This document shows, one piece after another, positions 1 to 9,153 of a stretch of 54,240 nucleotides of DNA. Position 1 is the stretch's first letter, and every line of letters begins with the position of its first letter. Source of the stretch: Pectobacterium polonicum (GTDB taxonomy: Bacteria; Pseudomonadota; Gammaproteobacteria; Enterobacterales; Enterobacteriaceae); NCBI RefSeq assembly GCF_005497185.1, contig NZ_RJTN01000013.1:58288-112527 (forward strand), given 5' to 3'. The notes under the pieces are model-generated. The model made no database searches. It saw only the letters and a list, made by a program, of their open reading frames with translations, and was not told the origin of the DNA. Both the position numbers and the translations under genes were made by a program.

Positions 1-1161
1 GGTACACCGCAATTTATGCGTGTCACGCTGGCGCTATTTTCTGCCGGGTTAGCCACGTTTGCCCTGCTATATTGCGTACAACCCCTGTTGCCGGTGTTAT
101 CTCAGGATTTTGGTATTTCTCCAGCAACCAGCAGCCTGTCGCTTTCTGTTTCAACGGTGATGTTGGCATTTGGGCTGCTGTTCACCGGCCCACTCTCCGA
201 CACGCTGGGTCGTAAAAATGTGATGGTCGTGTCGCTGATGCTGGCAGCAATCTGTACTGTGATTTGCGCGTTCATGACCAGTTGGAACGGCGTATTGATT
301 ATGCGAGCGATGATCGGCCTGTCGCTAAGCGGCGTCGCAGCCGTCGCGATGAGCTACCTGAGTGAAGAAATTCACCCCAGCGTACTGGCATTTTCGATGG
401 GGTTATACATCAGCGGTAACTCGATCGGCGGGATGAGTGGACGTTTAGTCAGCGGCGTATTAACGGATTATTTCCCGTGGCGGGTTGCCATTGGTGCAAT
501 CGGCGTACTGGCGCTCATTGCGGCGATAACGTTCTGGCGCATTCTGCCGGAATCACGCCATTTCCGCCCCGGTTCACTGCGCCCGAAAACGTTGCTGTTA
601 AATAGTAAACTACACTGGCGAGATGCGGGTTTACCGCTGCTGTTCCTTGAGGGATTTTTGTTGATGGGCGCATTCGTTACCCTGTTTAACTACATCGGGT
701 ATCGGCTTTTAGCTTCGCCATATTTGCTCAGCCAGGCAGTGGTTGGTTTACTTTCCGTGGTCTATCTCACTGGAAGTTACAGTTCACCAAAAGCTGGCGC
801 GTTGACTTCCCGCTACGGCCGTGGCCCGGTGTTGAGTATTGCGATCCTTCTGATGTTGACAGGACTGGGAATAACGGCACTAACACCCGTATTCGCTATC
901 TTTGGCGGGATGATGCTCTTTACCGCCGGCTTTTTCGCTGCTCACTCGGTGGCCAGTAGTTGGATTGGTCAACGGGCAAGACGCGCCAAAGGACAGGCTT
1001 CATCCATGTATCTTTTTTCTTACTATCTGGGGTCGAGCCTGGCTGGTACGTTGGGGGGATTCTTCTGGCATTCATTTGGATGGATGGGGATTACTGTGTT
1101 TCTTGCGACACTCTTATTCCTCGCACTGGGAGTCAGCCTGATACTGAAACGCCGCCTTTAA
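1..1161 (+). CDS. ynfM: MFS exporter YnfM-like, 5' end outside window
   Basis: This is the C-terminal part of a major facilitator superfamily inner-membrane transporter. The reading frame is open from base 1 (Gly-Thr-Pro-Gln-Phe before the first Met at 16), and E. coli YnfM has the same residues before that Met as I remember it, so the true start lies upstream of the window. The visible part holds about 12 hydrophobic helices. The MFS signature loop GPLSDTLGRK follows the second visible helix, and SEEIHPS and SSWIGQRA are typical of this subfamily. YnfM is an uncharacterised member of the family that includes arabinose and drug exporters; the substrate is unknown. A terminator hairpin follows at 1175. 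The family call is firm, the symbol is by similarity. Confidence 0.9.
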   Translation, partial: GTPQFMRVTLALFSAGLATFALLYCVQPLLPVLSQDFGISPATSSLSLSVSTVMLAFGLLFTGPLSDTLGRKNVMVVSLMLAAICTVICAFMTSWNGVLIMRAMIGLSLSGVAAVAMSYLSEEIHPSVLAFSMGLYISGNSIGGMSGRLVSGVLTDYFPWRVAIGAIGVLALIAAITFWRILPESRHFRPGSLRPKTLLLNSKLHWRDAGLPLLFLEGFLLMGAFVTLFNYIGYRLLASPYLLSQAVVGLLSVVYLTGSYSSPKAGALTSRYGRGPVLSIAILLMLTGLGITALTPVFAIFGGMMLFTAGFFAAHSVASSWIGQRARRAKGQASSMYLFSYYLGSSLAGTLGGFFWHSFGWMGITVFLATLLFLALGVSLILKRRL

Positions 1162-1174
1162 CCCCTTTTCTTAT

Positions 1175-1203
1175 AGGAGTTTACCTAACCAGGGTAAACT
1201 CCT
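1175..1203 (+). terminator. Hairpin after ynfM
   Basis: An 11-bp perfect stem (AGGAGTTTACC with GGTAAACTCCT) and a 7-base loop begin 13 bases after the ynfM stop. There is only a weak T-rich tail (CATTATAT), so termination may be modest. Confidence 0.7.
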
Positions 1204-1233
1204 CATTATATATCCCCTAATACGCTGCTTGAA

Positions 1234-1252
1234 AATAATGATAATCACGATT
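1234..1252 (+). promoter_or_regulatory. Candidate Fur-like box over the tus -35
   Basis: AATAATGATAATCACGATT matches the classical 19-bp Fur box (GATAATGATAATCATTATC) at 15 of 19 positions by eye. It touches the proposed tus -35 (TTGCTG at 1251). Iron control of tus is not something I know to be established, so this may be chance in AT-rich DNA or the relic of a lost iron-regulated gene. Confidence 0.35.
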
Positions 1253-1279
1253 GCTGAAGTGTGTGTTTAACAGTATAAA
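1251..1279 (+). promoter_or_regulatory. tus promoter
   Basis: TTGCTG (1251-1256) and TATAAA (1274-1279) are separated by 17 bp. The Ter site begins 4 bases after the -10, so Tus bound there would cover the transcription start, as in the autoregulated E. coli tus promoter. Confidence 0.65.
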
Positions 1280-1282
1280 CTT

Positions 1283-1301
1283 AAGTATGTTGTAACTAAA
1301 T
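1283..1301 (+). other. Replication terminator (Ter) site, TerB-like
   Basis: AAGTATGTTGTAACTAAA is identical over the core to E. coli TerB as I know it (AAGTATGTTGTAACTAAAG). The conserved G of the lock-forming G-C base pair sits at 1285, on the left side. The nonpermissive face therefore looks left, so a fork coming from lower coordinates would be arrested and one from higher coordinates would pass. It lies between the tus -10 and the tus start, which makes it both a fork trap and the operator for tus autorepression. Confidence 0.93.
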
Positions 1302-1312
1302 TGAGTTTATAT

Positions 1313-2248
1313 ATGAATCGCTACGCACTCATCGAACGCATGAACCGCTGTTTCCAAACCTTAGAGACAAAACTAGCCGTGATGCAGAAACAATTCTCTG
1401 CGTATCGACTGCTGGCAGGTCGCGTCTACGCGCTTCCTAATGTGGAAAAAGGAACGGAGCATGATCCTGTCGAGCGAATAGCCGTTACACAGTACGTTGG
1501 CCAAGAAGCGTGCGATAGAGGCTTGGCGCATTTTCAGCGTCTGTTCATTCACCACTACCCGGAAACGCTCAGTAGCAAAAGTGCGATTCGTTTACCGGGT
1601 GCACTCTGCTTTTCGGTAAACGTCGCACAATATCAACAGGCGCAGTCACTCATCGCGGAAATTAATGCGCTGAAAAAGGATCTGGAGAAGATGATTACCG
1701 TCGAGTCCGGGCTAGAGCCGGAACAACGCTTTGAGTTCGTCCATACGCATTTGAAGGGGTTGATCACGCTCAGCGCTTACCGTTCGTTAACGCTCATAAC
1801 GAATCCGGCATCAGTCCGGTTTGGCTGGGCGAATAAGCACATCATCAAAAACATGACGCGTGGCGAGGTGCTGGAGAAACTGACCAAAAGCCTGAACGCA
1901 GCAAAGCATGTGGCGCCATATACCAAAGCGCAGTGGATTGAGCATGTTGAACAGGAGATGGATGCCGTATTGCCGCTGCCGGAAGAGGCGGTATTGAAGA
2001 TCAAGCGTCCGGTAAAAGTGCAGCCCATCGCACGCGTGTGGTATCCCGAGCAGCAGAAACAGGTACAGCATCCCTGCCCGTCTCCTCTGCTCGTGCTTTG
2101 TCAGCAGGAACCCGGCGGCGAGGTGCCGATCATCGGCGAACTGAATCCTTATGACGCCAACAACATCAAACATAAGCACAAACCGAAAGCAGCCGAACTG
2201 CGCTTGCTCATCCCGCGTTTGCATCTGTATACCGATGCACCGGAATAA
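1313..2248 (+). CDS. tus: Replication terminus-binding protein Tus
   Basis: Tus binds Ter sites as a monomer and blocks the DnaB helicase from one direction, confining fork meeting to the terminus. The 311-residue product is close to the 309 residues of the E. coli protein. Recognisable blocks include RFGWANKHIIKN, then KIKRPVKVQPIARVWY with KQVQHPCP, which are the core-domain DNA-contacting strands, and the C-terminal RLLIPRLHLY. I chose the ATG at 1313 over the in-frame TTG at 1301 because it gives MNRYALIERMN, matching the family N-terminus. No strong Shine-Dalgarno is visible because the Ter site occupies that space, which would favour low expression. Convergent with fumC. Confidence 0.97.
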   Translation: MNRYALIERMNRCFQTLETKLAVMQKQFSAYRLLAGRVYALPNVEKGTEHDPVERIAVTQYVGQEACDRGLAHFQRLFIHHYPETLSSKSAIRLPGALCFSVNVAQYQQAQSLIAEINALKKDLEKMITVESGLEPEQRFEFVHTHLKGLITLSAYRSLTLITNPASVRFGWANKHIIKNMTRGEVLEKLTKSLNAAKHVAPYTKAQWIEHVEQEMDAVLPLPEEAVLKIKRPVKVQPIARVWYPEQQKQVQHPCPSPLLVLCQQEPGGEVPIIGELNPYDANNIKHKHKPKAAELRLLIPRLHLYTDAPE

Positions 2249-2250
2249 AA

Positions 2251-2283
2251 AAGAAAAAGCCTGCGAGTAAACACCGGCAGGCT
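2251..2283 (-). terminator. fumC terminator
   Basis: The stem AGCCTGC/GCAGGCT (2258-2264 with 2277-2283) is followed on the minus strand by a T-rich run (CTTTTTCTTTTTT). It sits between the convergent tus and fumC and works for fumC. Confidence 0.75.
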
Positions 2284-2311
2284 ACAGGATAAAACGCTGA
2301 CTATCGCGCCA

Positions 2312-3709
2312 TTACTTTTTCAGGCTACCGACCATCTCTTCCGGTCGAACCCACTCATCAAATTGTGCTTCGGTGAGGTAGTTCAATTTGAGCGCCGCCG
2401 CCTTCAGCGTCAGCCCTTCTTTATGCGCTTTTTTGGCAATTTCTGCCGCTTTGTCATAGCCAATATGCGTGTTGAGCGCGGTTACCAGCATCAACGATTC
2501 GTTCAACAGTTGGGTAATGCGATCGTGGTTAGGCTCAATCCCCACTGCACAGTGCTCATCGAAGCTCTTCATACCGTCAGCCAACAGGCGAATCGATTGC
2601 AGGAAGTTATGAATCACCATTGGGCGGTACACATTCAGCTCAAAGTTACCAGAAGCGCCACCAATATTCACGGCGACGTCATTGCCCATCACCTGGCAAC
2701 ACAGCATTGTCAGCGCTTCACACTGGGTCGGATTGACCTTGCCCGGCATGATTGAACTGCCCGGTTCGTTTTCAGGAATACTCAGTTCACCGATGCCACA
2801 GCGCGGGCCAGATGCCAGCCAACGCACATCGTTAGCAATCTTCATTAACGATGCTGCCAACCCCTTCAAGGCACCATGCCCATGGACCAGTGCGTCACAG
2901 GTCGCCAGCGCTTCAAATTTATTCGGTGAGGTAACAAATGGCTGGCCGGTGAGTTCAGCCAACTCCGCCGCCACACGTACCGCATATTCAGGATGCGTGT
3001 TTAATCCGGTTCCTACCGCCGTACCGCCCAGTGCCAGCTCGCAAATATGCGGCACGCTGTTTTCGATGTGCTTCAGGTTATGCTGTAACATCGCCGCCCA
3101 GCCAGAGATTTCCTGCCCTAATGTTAGCGGTGTTGCGTCCTGTAAATGCGTACGACCGATTTTGACAATATCTTTAAACTGCTCAGCCTTCGACGCTAGC
3201 GTAGCGTGCAATGCTTTCAGTTCAGGAATCAGATGTTCGTTGATCGCAACCACGGCCGCAACATGCATCGCCGTCGGGAACACATCGTTAGAGCTCTGAC
3301 TTTTGTTGACATCATCGTTCGGATGAACCAGCCGATTGTTGCCTCGCTCTCCCCCCAGTAGCTCACTGGCACGATTAGCCAACACTTCATTCATATTCAT
3401 ATTGCTTTGCGTGCCAGACCCCGTCTGCCAGATCGCTAGCGGGAATTCTCTCGCGTGTTTACCCGCTAACACTTCATCCGCAGCCTGAATAATCGCATTT
3501 CCTCGTTCGGCAGGCAGAAGCGCGAGGTCCATGTTGACACGAGCCGCTGCACGCTTGGTTTGCGCCAACGCATAAATCAGCGCTTGTGGCATTTTCTCTT
3601 CAGAAATACGGAAATGCTCCAGTGACCGTTGCGTTTGAGCTCCCCATAAACGTTCAGCAGGAACATCAATTGGCCCCATTGAGTCTTTTTCACTACGCGT
3701 CGTGCTCAT
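2312..3709 (-). CDS. fumC: Fumarate hydratase class II
   Basis: This is the iron-independent, oxygen-stable fumarase that interconverts fumarate and (S)-malate in the TCA cycle in the cytoplasm. The 465-residue length agrees with the E. coli enzyme (467). Three conserved superfamily regions are visible: [11 protein letters not shown] near residue 96, [10 protein letters not shown] near 185, and the fumarase/aspartase signature [11 protein letters not shown] near 315 with the mobile-loop catalytic serine. An excellent ribosome site (AGGAGGAAAGGTA) precedes the ATG at 3709. No fumA lies upstream as it does in E. coli, so the gene is a single transcription unit here. Members of this family are often induced by oxidative stress or iron shortage in enterobacteria; I see no clear SoxS box. 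Confidence 0.98.
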   Translation of the reverse strand: MSTTRSEKDSMGPIDVPAERLWGAQTQRSLEHFRISEEKMPQALIYALAQTKRAAARVNMDLALLPAERGNAIIQAADEVLAGKHAREFPLAIWQTGSGTQSNMNMNEVLANRASELLGGERGNNRLVHPNDDVNKSQSSNDVFPTAMHVAAVVAINEHLIPELKALHATLASKAEQFKDIVKIGRTHLQDATPLTLGQEISGWAAMLQHNLKHIENSVPHICELALGGTAVGTGLNTHPEYAVRVAAELAELTGQPFVTSPNKFEALATCDALVHGHGALKGLAASLMKIANDVRWLASGPRCGIGELSIPENEPGSSIMPGKVNPTQCEALTMLCCQVMGNDVAVNIGGASGNFELNVYRPMVIHNFLQSIRLLADGMKSFDEHCAVGIEPNHDRITQLLNESLMLVTALNTHIGYDKAAEIAKKAHKEGLTLKAAALKLNYLTEAQFDEWVRPEEMVGSLKK

Positions 3710-3949
3710 TACCTTTCCTCCTTAAAACACAGATTCAAATAGTAGAAGACATCGAATCACATCGCTGGGCCTATTCTGATAACACTGACTGGCCTATAAC
3801 ACTTATTGTGTCTACTAACACGGTCTGGTATCGCGCTACATAAAACATTACCATGAAGCGAAGAAGATGCAGTGTATTCATAATCATTCAAGTAGTTAAC
3901 AGCTGGCATCACAAAAATTAACAATTTAATGCAATAGCAGGGAGCCGAC

Positions 3950-5122
3950 ATGCAAAAAATGCTCAATTGCGTCCAGCACTACGCCTGGGGCAGCAAGCAC
4001 GCCTTAACTGAGCTTTATAGCATTGATAACCCTAATGATTTACCGATGGCAGAACTGTGGATGGGCGCCCATCCCAAAAGTAGTTCAGCGATCATTGATG
4101 AAAAAGGCAACACTCGCAGCCTACGTGACGTCATTGCCGAAGACGCCATAACTCATCTTGGCGCAGCGGTTACGCAGCGTTTTGGTGAATTACCCTTTTT
4201 GTTTAAGGTGTTATGCGCAGAGCAACCACTCTCCATTCAGGTTCATCCAAGTAAATCAGCAGCAGAACAAGGCTTTGAGAAAGAGAATGCGGCCGGTATC
4301 GCGCTGAATGCAGCGGAAAGAAACTATAAAGATGCCAATCACAAACCAGAATTGGTCTACGCGTTAACGCCTTTTCAGGCGATGAACGGGTTTCGAGAAT
4401 TATCTGAAATTGTGCATCTACTCGAGCCGATAGCCAGTGCACATCCGTCAATCGTCGCGTTTTTACAACAGCCCGACGCGAAAAATCTCGCCATGCTGTT
4501 CACCAATCTACTCAGCATGGAAGGCGAACAAAAATCACGGGCGCTCGGCGTATTGAAAGCCGCGCTCAACAGTCAGAACGGTGAACCCTGGGCGACGATC
4601 CGCGCGATTACACACTATTATTCCGATGACAGCGGGTTGTTCTCCCCACTGCTGCTAAACGTGGTTACGCTTCAGCCTGGCGAAGCCATGTTCCTGTTTG
4701 CTCAAACGCCGCATGCCTACCTGAAAGGCGTGGCATTAGAAGTCATGGCTAACTCGGATAACGTATTGCGTGCAGGGTTAACACCGAAATACATTGATAT
4801 TCCAGAGCTACTGGAAAATGTTGTGTTTGAGGCCAAGCCGGCAAACCAATTACTGACGACGCCACACCGCAGGGGAAATGAACTACATTTCCCTATCCCG
4901 GTTGATGATTTTGCTTTTTCACTGCATGAACTGAGCGAGAATCCACAAACGCTCAGCCAAAACAGTGCTGCTATTGTATTTTGCGTTGACGGTCATGCCG
5001 TCCTGCAAAAAAATGAGCAGCGACTCTCGCTACGCCCAGGAGAATCGTGCTTTATTTCCGCCAGTGAGTCACCGATAACGGTTGAGGGACAAGGGCGTCT
5101 CGCTCGCGTATTTAACCGATAA
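3950..5122 (+). CDS. manA: Mannose-6-phosphate isomerase
   Basis: This type I phosphomannose isomerase converts mannose-6-phosphate and fructose-6-phosphate; it is needed for mannose use and for making GDP-mannose for surface sugars. It is a 390-residue zinc enzyme of the cupin fold. Expected zinc-site segments are present: QVHPSK near residue 98 (Gln and His ligands), HKPELVYAL near 132 (Glu ligand) and TPHAYLKG near 255 (His ligand), with GLTPKYID near 285. A ribosome site (GGGAG) precedes the ATG at 3950. The 240-bp gap to fumC holds the divergent promoters of both genes; I could not assign boxes with certainty. Confidence 0.97.
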   Translation: MQKMLNCVQHYAWGSKHALTELYSIDNPNDLPMAELWMGAHPKSSSAIIDEKGNTRSLRDVIAEDAITHLGAAVTQRFGELPFLFKVLCAEQPLSIQVHPSKSAAEQGFEKENAAGIALNAAERNYKDANHKPELVYALTPFQAMNGFRELSEIVHLLEPIASAHPSIVAFLQQPDAKNLAMLFTNLLSMEGEQKSRALGVLKAALNSQNGEPWATIRAITHYYSDDSGLFSPLLLNVVTLQPGEAMFLFAQTPHAYLKGVALEVMANSDNVLRAGLTPKYIDIPELLENVVFEAKPANQLLTTPHRRGNELHFPIPVDDFAFSLHELSENPQTLSQNSAAIVFCVDGHAVLQKNEQRLSLRPGESCFISASESPITVEGQGRLARVFNR

Positions 5123-5240
5123 CGCGTTCCGTACACTGTTGTTACACGGGTATAGCGCTGAAAATTACCCGTGTATCGCATGAAAAATTATCTGCGTTTC
5201 GCGTTGAAAACGCGCATTTTTTACTAAAGGATGAATAAAG

Positions 5241-6791
5241 ATGAAGAAATCGCTAGTCGCCGTAGGCGTTATTGTCGCTCTGGGTGCCATCTGGACCGGT
5301 GCATCCTGGTACACCGGCAAGCAGTTGGCTCAGCAGATTGATGGTTTTACCGATACGTTGAATACCCAGATTAAACAGGCCTACCCAAATTCAGGATTGA
5401 AAGTCGTTTATCGTGACTATCAGGGTGGCGTATTCAGCAGCACGCTAGCCTATGTATTACAGAGCGATGGCACAGCAAAAGGCACACAATTCCTTGCGCC
5501 CGGTGAAGAACTTGTCTTCAACGAAACCGTCTCTCATGGACCGTTCCCGTTGGCACAGCTCAAGAAATTCAACCTCGCACCGGCGATGGGCTCTGTCCAT
5601 ACCGAGTTGGCTAACACGCCGGCCGTCAAAGCCTGGTTTGAACTGACTAAAGATAAGCCGTTCTTTACGGCAGAAACCCGCGTCGCCTACAGCGGTGACA
5701 CACAGTCACTTATTACGCTGGTGCCGATCGACCATCAAACGCCAGAACAGAAATTTTCCTTCAGCGGTGCGGATATCTTGCTGGATATCGGGCACGACCT
5801 GCGCAGCAGCAAGATAGATACCACCATCGGCAGCGTGAAGATGGAAAGGAAGAATGCCTGGGGCCAGACAGAAAATGTCGATGTCACCGATTTCTCCATC
5901 AAGGGGACCAATCAGAAAGGCAAATTCGACCTTGATTTAGGTGATGGCGCCCTATCCCTTAAATCCATGACGTTTACCGTAGAAGGTGGCGAGCCCGTTA
6001 AACTTAACAACTTCTCTCTGCAAAGCAGCGCGACAGAAGATGACAAAAATTTGGCAGCCAAAATAGCCATTACGCTGGATTCCTTAATTATCGGCGACCG
6101 CAATCTGGGCTCAGGTAACGTGAAGATGTCTATTTCGCAGCTTGATGGCGAAGGCACGAAGCAATTCCTCGCGGCCTATCAGGCAAGAGTACAGAAACTG
6201 TTGCAAGACCCGAGCACGATTGACCCCGATGCTTATCAGCACGACGTTGCCATGTCGGTTCTGCAATATCTGCCACAGTTGCTGAAAGGCAACCCGAGCG
6301 TTGAAATCTCTCCCGTCAGTTGGAAAAACAGCAAAGGCGAAGGGGCATTCACCCTGGTGCTGGATTTAACCGATCCATTGCAGAGCACAGATAAAGCCGC
6401 TGACGCGGCGGTATCGGATGAAGAAAAAATCATTCGTCAGTCTGTCAAAAAGCTCGATGCTAAACTCAATGTCCCTCTGGATATGCTGACGGAGTTGATG
6501 GTACAAATCAGCCCCAAAACGGCCAATGCGGAAGAGCAAAAGCAACTGGAGGATATGGCGAAACAACAGGTTAATATGATGGCCGAGATCGGTCAGGGAA
6601 ATCAGTTGAGCGTCACCAAAGACAATGCAATTACCAGTTCACTGCACTACGCTGATGGTCAAATTGACTTCAATGGCAACAAAATATCGCTAGCCGATTT
6701 CATCGCACCTTATTTCTCCGTTCCCACGGAAGAAGGTGAAGAGTCTCTGCCCGGTGCACAAGAAGAACCTGTTACGCCACCAGCGCAGTAA
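5241..6791 (+). CDS. ydgA: YdgA family protein (DUF945)
   Basis: This 516-residue envelope protein is of unknown biochemical function. It starts with a short N-terminal hydrophobic helix (VAVGVIVALGAIWTGASW, residues 5-22) likely to act as an uncleaved signal anchor, followed by a large periplasmic domain. The YDYRGG-like element is seen here as VYRDYQGGVFSSTLAY near residue 58, typical of the family. The C-terminal half is rich in Gln/Lys and ends in a Pro/Glu tail. A good ribosome site (AAAGGATG) precedes the ATG. The gene stands alone with its own terminator at 6825. In E. coli ydgA also lies downstream of manA, which supports the name. Confidence 0.93.
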   Translation: MKKSLVAVGVIVALGAIWTGASWYTGKQLAQQIDGFTDTLNTQIKQAYPNSGLKVVYRDYQGGVFSSTLAYVLQSDGTAKGTQFLAPGEELVFNETVSHGPFPLAQLKKFNLAPAMGSVHTELANTPAVKAWFELTKDKPFFTAETRVAYSGDTQSLITLVPIDHQTPEQKFSFSGADILLDIGHDLRSSKIDTTIGSVKMERKNAWGQTENVDVTDFSIKGTNQKGKFDLDLGDGALSLKSMTFTVEGGEPVKLNNFSLQSSATEDDKNLAAKIAITLDSLIIGDRNLGSGNVKMSISQLDGEGTKQFLAAYQARVQKLLQDPSTIDPDAYQHDVAMSVLQYLPQLLKGNPSVEISPVSWKNSKGEGAFTLVLDLTDPLQSTDKAADAAVSDEEKIIRQSVKKLDAKLNVPLDMLTELMVQISPKTANAEEQKQLEDMAKQQVNMMAEIGQGNQLSVTKDNAITSSLHYADGQIDFNGNKISLADFIAPYFSVPTEEGEESLPGAQEEPVTPPAQ

Positions 6792-6824
6792 TCCAGCGTT
6801 CGATAGCATTACGCGTTAAAACAC

Positions 6825-6856
6825 ACGGTGGACGCCCTTTCGTCCACCGTTTTTTC
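6825..6856 (+). terminator. Rho-independent terminator of ydgA
   Basis: A perfect 10-bp stem (ACGGTGGACG/CGTCCACCGT) with loop CCCTTT is followed by seven T residues. Confidence 0.93.
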
Positions 6857-6892
6857 TGCCCCGCATCTTCTGCTTGATATTGAGATAACGTC

Positions 6893-7870
6893 ATGTCCGC
6901 GCTGAAACCGCTTATGGAAACCTATCAGGCCGCGATCTACTTTTTTGCGGTAATAGCCGCAGTGGCAACAGCCATAGTTCTACCGAACACAGAGCGACTG
7001 GATGTCGTGATTAATCCGGCGCTGGCACTGATGCTGTTTGTCACGTTCCTGCAAGTTCCGTTGACTACGATCGGAAAAAGCATCACTCAGATTAGGTTCA
7101 TTGGCGCACTGCTCGTCGCTAACTTCGTCGTAATCCCCTTGCTGGTCGCGGCACTGCTACCCTTTATTCCTGCCGAACCGTTGGTCAAACTGGGCATCAT
7201 ATTGGTGTTACTTGCACCGTGTATTGACTACGTGGTGACATTCGCGCATTTGGGGCGTGCCGATGCCGGCCGCCTGTTGGCCGCAACCCCCATACTGTTG
7301 ATACTACAAATGCTGGCGTTGCCCGTTTATTTGACGTTATTCCTTGGCCATGATGCCGCTGAGCTTATCGCTTTCTCGCCCTTTATCGACGCATTTATCT
7401 GGTTGATTGCCGTGCCTTTAGCGCTGGCTGCCCTTCTACAATGGCTAGCACCACGCCAGCGTACGATGGCAGTATTTTCGGATGCGTTGAGTTATCTGCC
7501 TGTTCCCGCTACCGCGTTGGTACTGTTTATTGTGGTTGTGGCAGTCATTCTCCTGTTGCGAACCACTTGGGCGGTGGTTTTACTCGCCGTACCGTTTTAT
7601 CTGCTTTTCGCACTATTGGCACCGTTGCTCGGCTGGTTGACTAGCCGCGCGTTCCGGTTGGATTCTGCTGGAGGGAGGTCCGTGGCGTTTAGTGCCAGCA
7701 CGCGCAATTCTTTGGTTATTCTACCGCTCGCGTTGGCGATACCGGGCGCGTTGCCGCTACTTCCGGCCGTGATCGTCAGCCAAACCTTAGTCGAGCTACT
7801 CAGCGAGCTTATTTATATCCGGGTTATCCCTAGGTTAAATGCGCCAGAAACAGAGCAAAAAAAACAATAA
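6893..7870 (+). CDS. BASS/ACR3-like transporter, bile acid:sodium symporter family
   Basis: This 325-residue integral membrane protein has about ten hydrophobic segments and belongs to the BART superfamily of bile acid:Na+ symporters and arsenite (ACR3) exporters. Useful landmarks are NPALALMLFVTFLQVP near residue 40, APCIDYVVTFAHLG near 108, which resembles the Cys-containing helix of ACR3 proteins, and SASTRNSLVILPLALAIPG near 265. The Cys at about 110 sits where arsenite exporters carry their essential Cys, but no arsR or arsC lies nearby, so arsenite export is only a possibility. E. coli has nothing like it between ydgA and add, so it is an accessory gene. Start at 6893 has a weak GAGA ribosome site. 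Substrate unknown. Confidence 0.82.
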   Translation: MSALKPLMETYQAAIYFFAVIAAVATAIVLPNTERLDVVINPALALMLFVTFLQVPLTTIGKSITQIRFIGALLVANFVVIPLLVAALLPFIPAEPLVKLGIILVLLAPCIDYVVTFAHLGRADAGRLLAATPILLILQMLALPVYLTLFLGHDAAELIAFSPFIDAFIWLIAVPLALAALLQWLAPRQRTMAVFSDALSYLPVPATALVLFIVVVAVILLLRTTWAVVLLAVPFYLLFALLAPLLGWLTSRAFRLDSAGGRSVAFSASTRNSLVILPLALAIPGALPLLPAVIVSQTLVELLSELIYIRVIPRLNAPETEQKKQ

Positions 7871-7886
7871 CAGATTGTTTTTGCTC
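7853..7886 (+). terminator. Terminator overlapping transporter stop codon
   Basis: An A-rich left arm starting GAGCAAAAA and ending ACAAT pairs with ATTGTTTTTGCTC around a short loop. The stop codon (7868-7870) lies inside the hairpin. Confidence 0.6.
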
Positions 7887-7991
7887 AATGATTGTCCAGA
7901 ATGCTTGGATTTTAGCGGTAACAATTAGCTATTTACCTCGATTTCTTTTTATACTTTGTCGTATGAAAAACAGTAATCAGACAATAACATT

Positions 7992-9005
7992 ATGATTGAT
8001 TCACTCCTGCCACTGGCGGATATCCACCGCCACTTGGATGGCAATATCCGCGCCCAGAGTATTCTGGAGCTTGGACGTCAGTTCAATATTGCATTACCTG
8101 CCAACGATCTTGAGGCACTCCGCCCTCATGTTCAGATCACTAAAAACGAGCCAGACTTACTGAGTTTTTTACAAAAACTCGACTGGGGTGTCGCCGTGCT
8201 CGGTTCACTGGACGCCTGTCGCCGTATCGCCTATGAGAACGTTGAAGATGCGATGAAAGCCGGGTTGGATTACGCCGAACTGCGTTTCTCTCCTTACTAT
8301 ATGGCGATGAATCATAAACTACCGATTGCTGGCGTTGTTGAAGCGGTAATCGACGGTATTACCGCAGGTAGTCGTGATTTCGATACCGACATTCGCCTGA
8401 TTGGCATCATGAGCCGGACATTCGGCACTGAGGCTTGTCAGCAAGAACTGGATGCCCTGTTGTCCCAACGCGATCGTATCGTGGCGCTCGATTTGGCGGG
8501 TGATGAACTGGGGCACCCTGGCGCGCAGTTTACTTCCCATTTCCAACAGGCTCGCGATGCTGGCTGGCACATCACCGTTCACGCGGGTGAAGCCGCCGGG
8601 CCAGAAAGTATTTGGCAGGCGATTAATCATTTGGGCGCCGAGCGCATTGGACATGGCGTTACTGCGATTATCGATCCTCGCCTGATGACACACATGGCGG
8701 AAAATGGGATTGGCATTGAATCCTGTCTGACATCCAACATCCAGACCAGTACGGTGGAGTCACTGGATAAACATCCGTTGATTCACTTCCTGCGTTACGG
8801 CATTCCAGCCACCATCAACACAGACGATCCTGCGGTTCAAGGCATTGAAATCCGTCATGAATATGAAGTCGCAGCTCCCCTTGCAGGCCTGACGGAAGTC
8901 GAAACCCGTAAAGCGCAGGAGAATGGCCTGAACATTGCGTTTATCAGCGAGCAAGAAAAGCAACAGCTGCGCGAGAAAATTTTGCGCAAACGTGGAACGG
9001 CCTGA
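7992..9005 (+). CDS. add: Adenosine deaminase
   Basis: The enzyme hydrolyses adenosine and deoxyadenosine to inosine and deoxyinosine in purine salvage. The 337-residue protein shows the metal-dependent amidohydrolase barrel: the HxH pair in DIHRHLDG (residues 12 and 14), HAGEA near 198 with the zinc His and catalytic Glu neighbourhood, ERIGHG near 217, and the TDDP motif near 278 with the zinc Asp. Length agrees with the E. coli enzyme (333). The ATG at 7992 lacks a strong ribosome site (CAATAACATT). Just downstream lies the inserted IS200 element, whose end hairpin may now terminate add transcription. Confidence 0.98.
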   Translation: MIDSLLPLADIHRHLDGNIRAQSILELGRQFNIALPANDLEALRPHVQITKNEPDLLSFLQKLDWGVAVLGSLDACRRIAYENVEDAMKAGLDYAELRFSPYYMAMNHKLPIAGVVEAVIDGITAGSRDFDTDIRLIGIMSRTFGTEACQQELDALLSQRDRIVALDLAGDELGHPGAQFTSHFQQARDAGWHITVHAGEAAGPESIWQAINHLGAERIGHGVTAIIDPRLMTHMAENGIGIESCLTSNIQTSTVESLDKHPLIHFLRYGIPATINTDDPAVQGIEIRHEYEVAAPLAGLTEVETRKAQENGLNIAFISEQEKQQLREKILRKRGTA

Positions 9006-9054
9006 TTGCACCATGTCATAAAATAGATCATGTCACCCATGCACAAAAAAATAT

Positions 9055-9078
9055 CCTCCGGCATAGCCGGAGGTTTTT
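9055..9078 (+). terminator. Right-end hairpin of IS200 / terminator after add
   Basis: The stem CCTCCGGC/GCCGGAGG has loop ATA, then five T on the plus strand and an A-run before it that gives T on the minus strand. It is a strong bidirectional terminator. By position it belongs to the inserted element's right end and would also stop transcripts leaving add. Confidence 0.8.
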
Positions 9079-9153
9079 CATATGCGCCTATAAGGCTCTC
9101 TTACCAGCCGCGCCCTAACAGGCGCATCGCGATCTGACATTTGCATCTATGGA

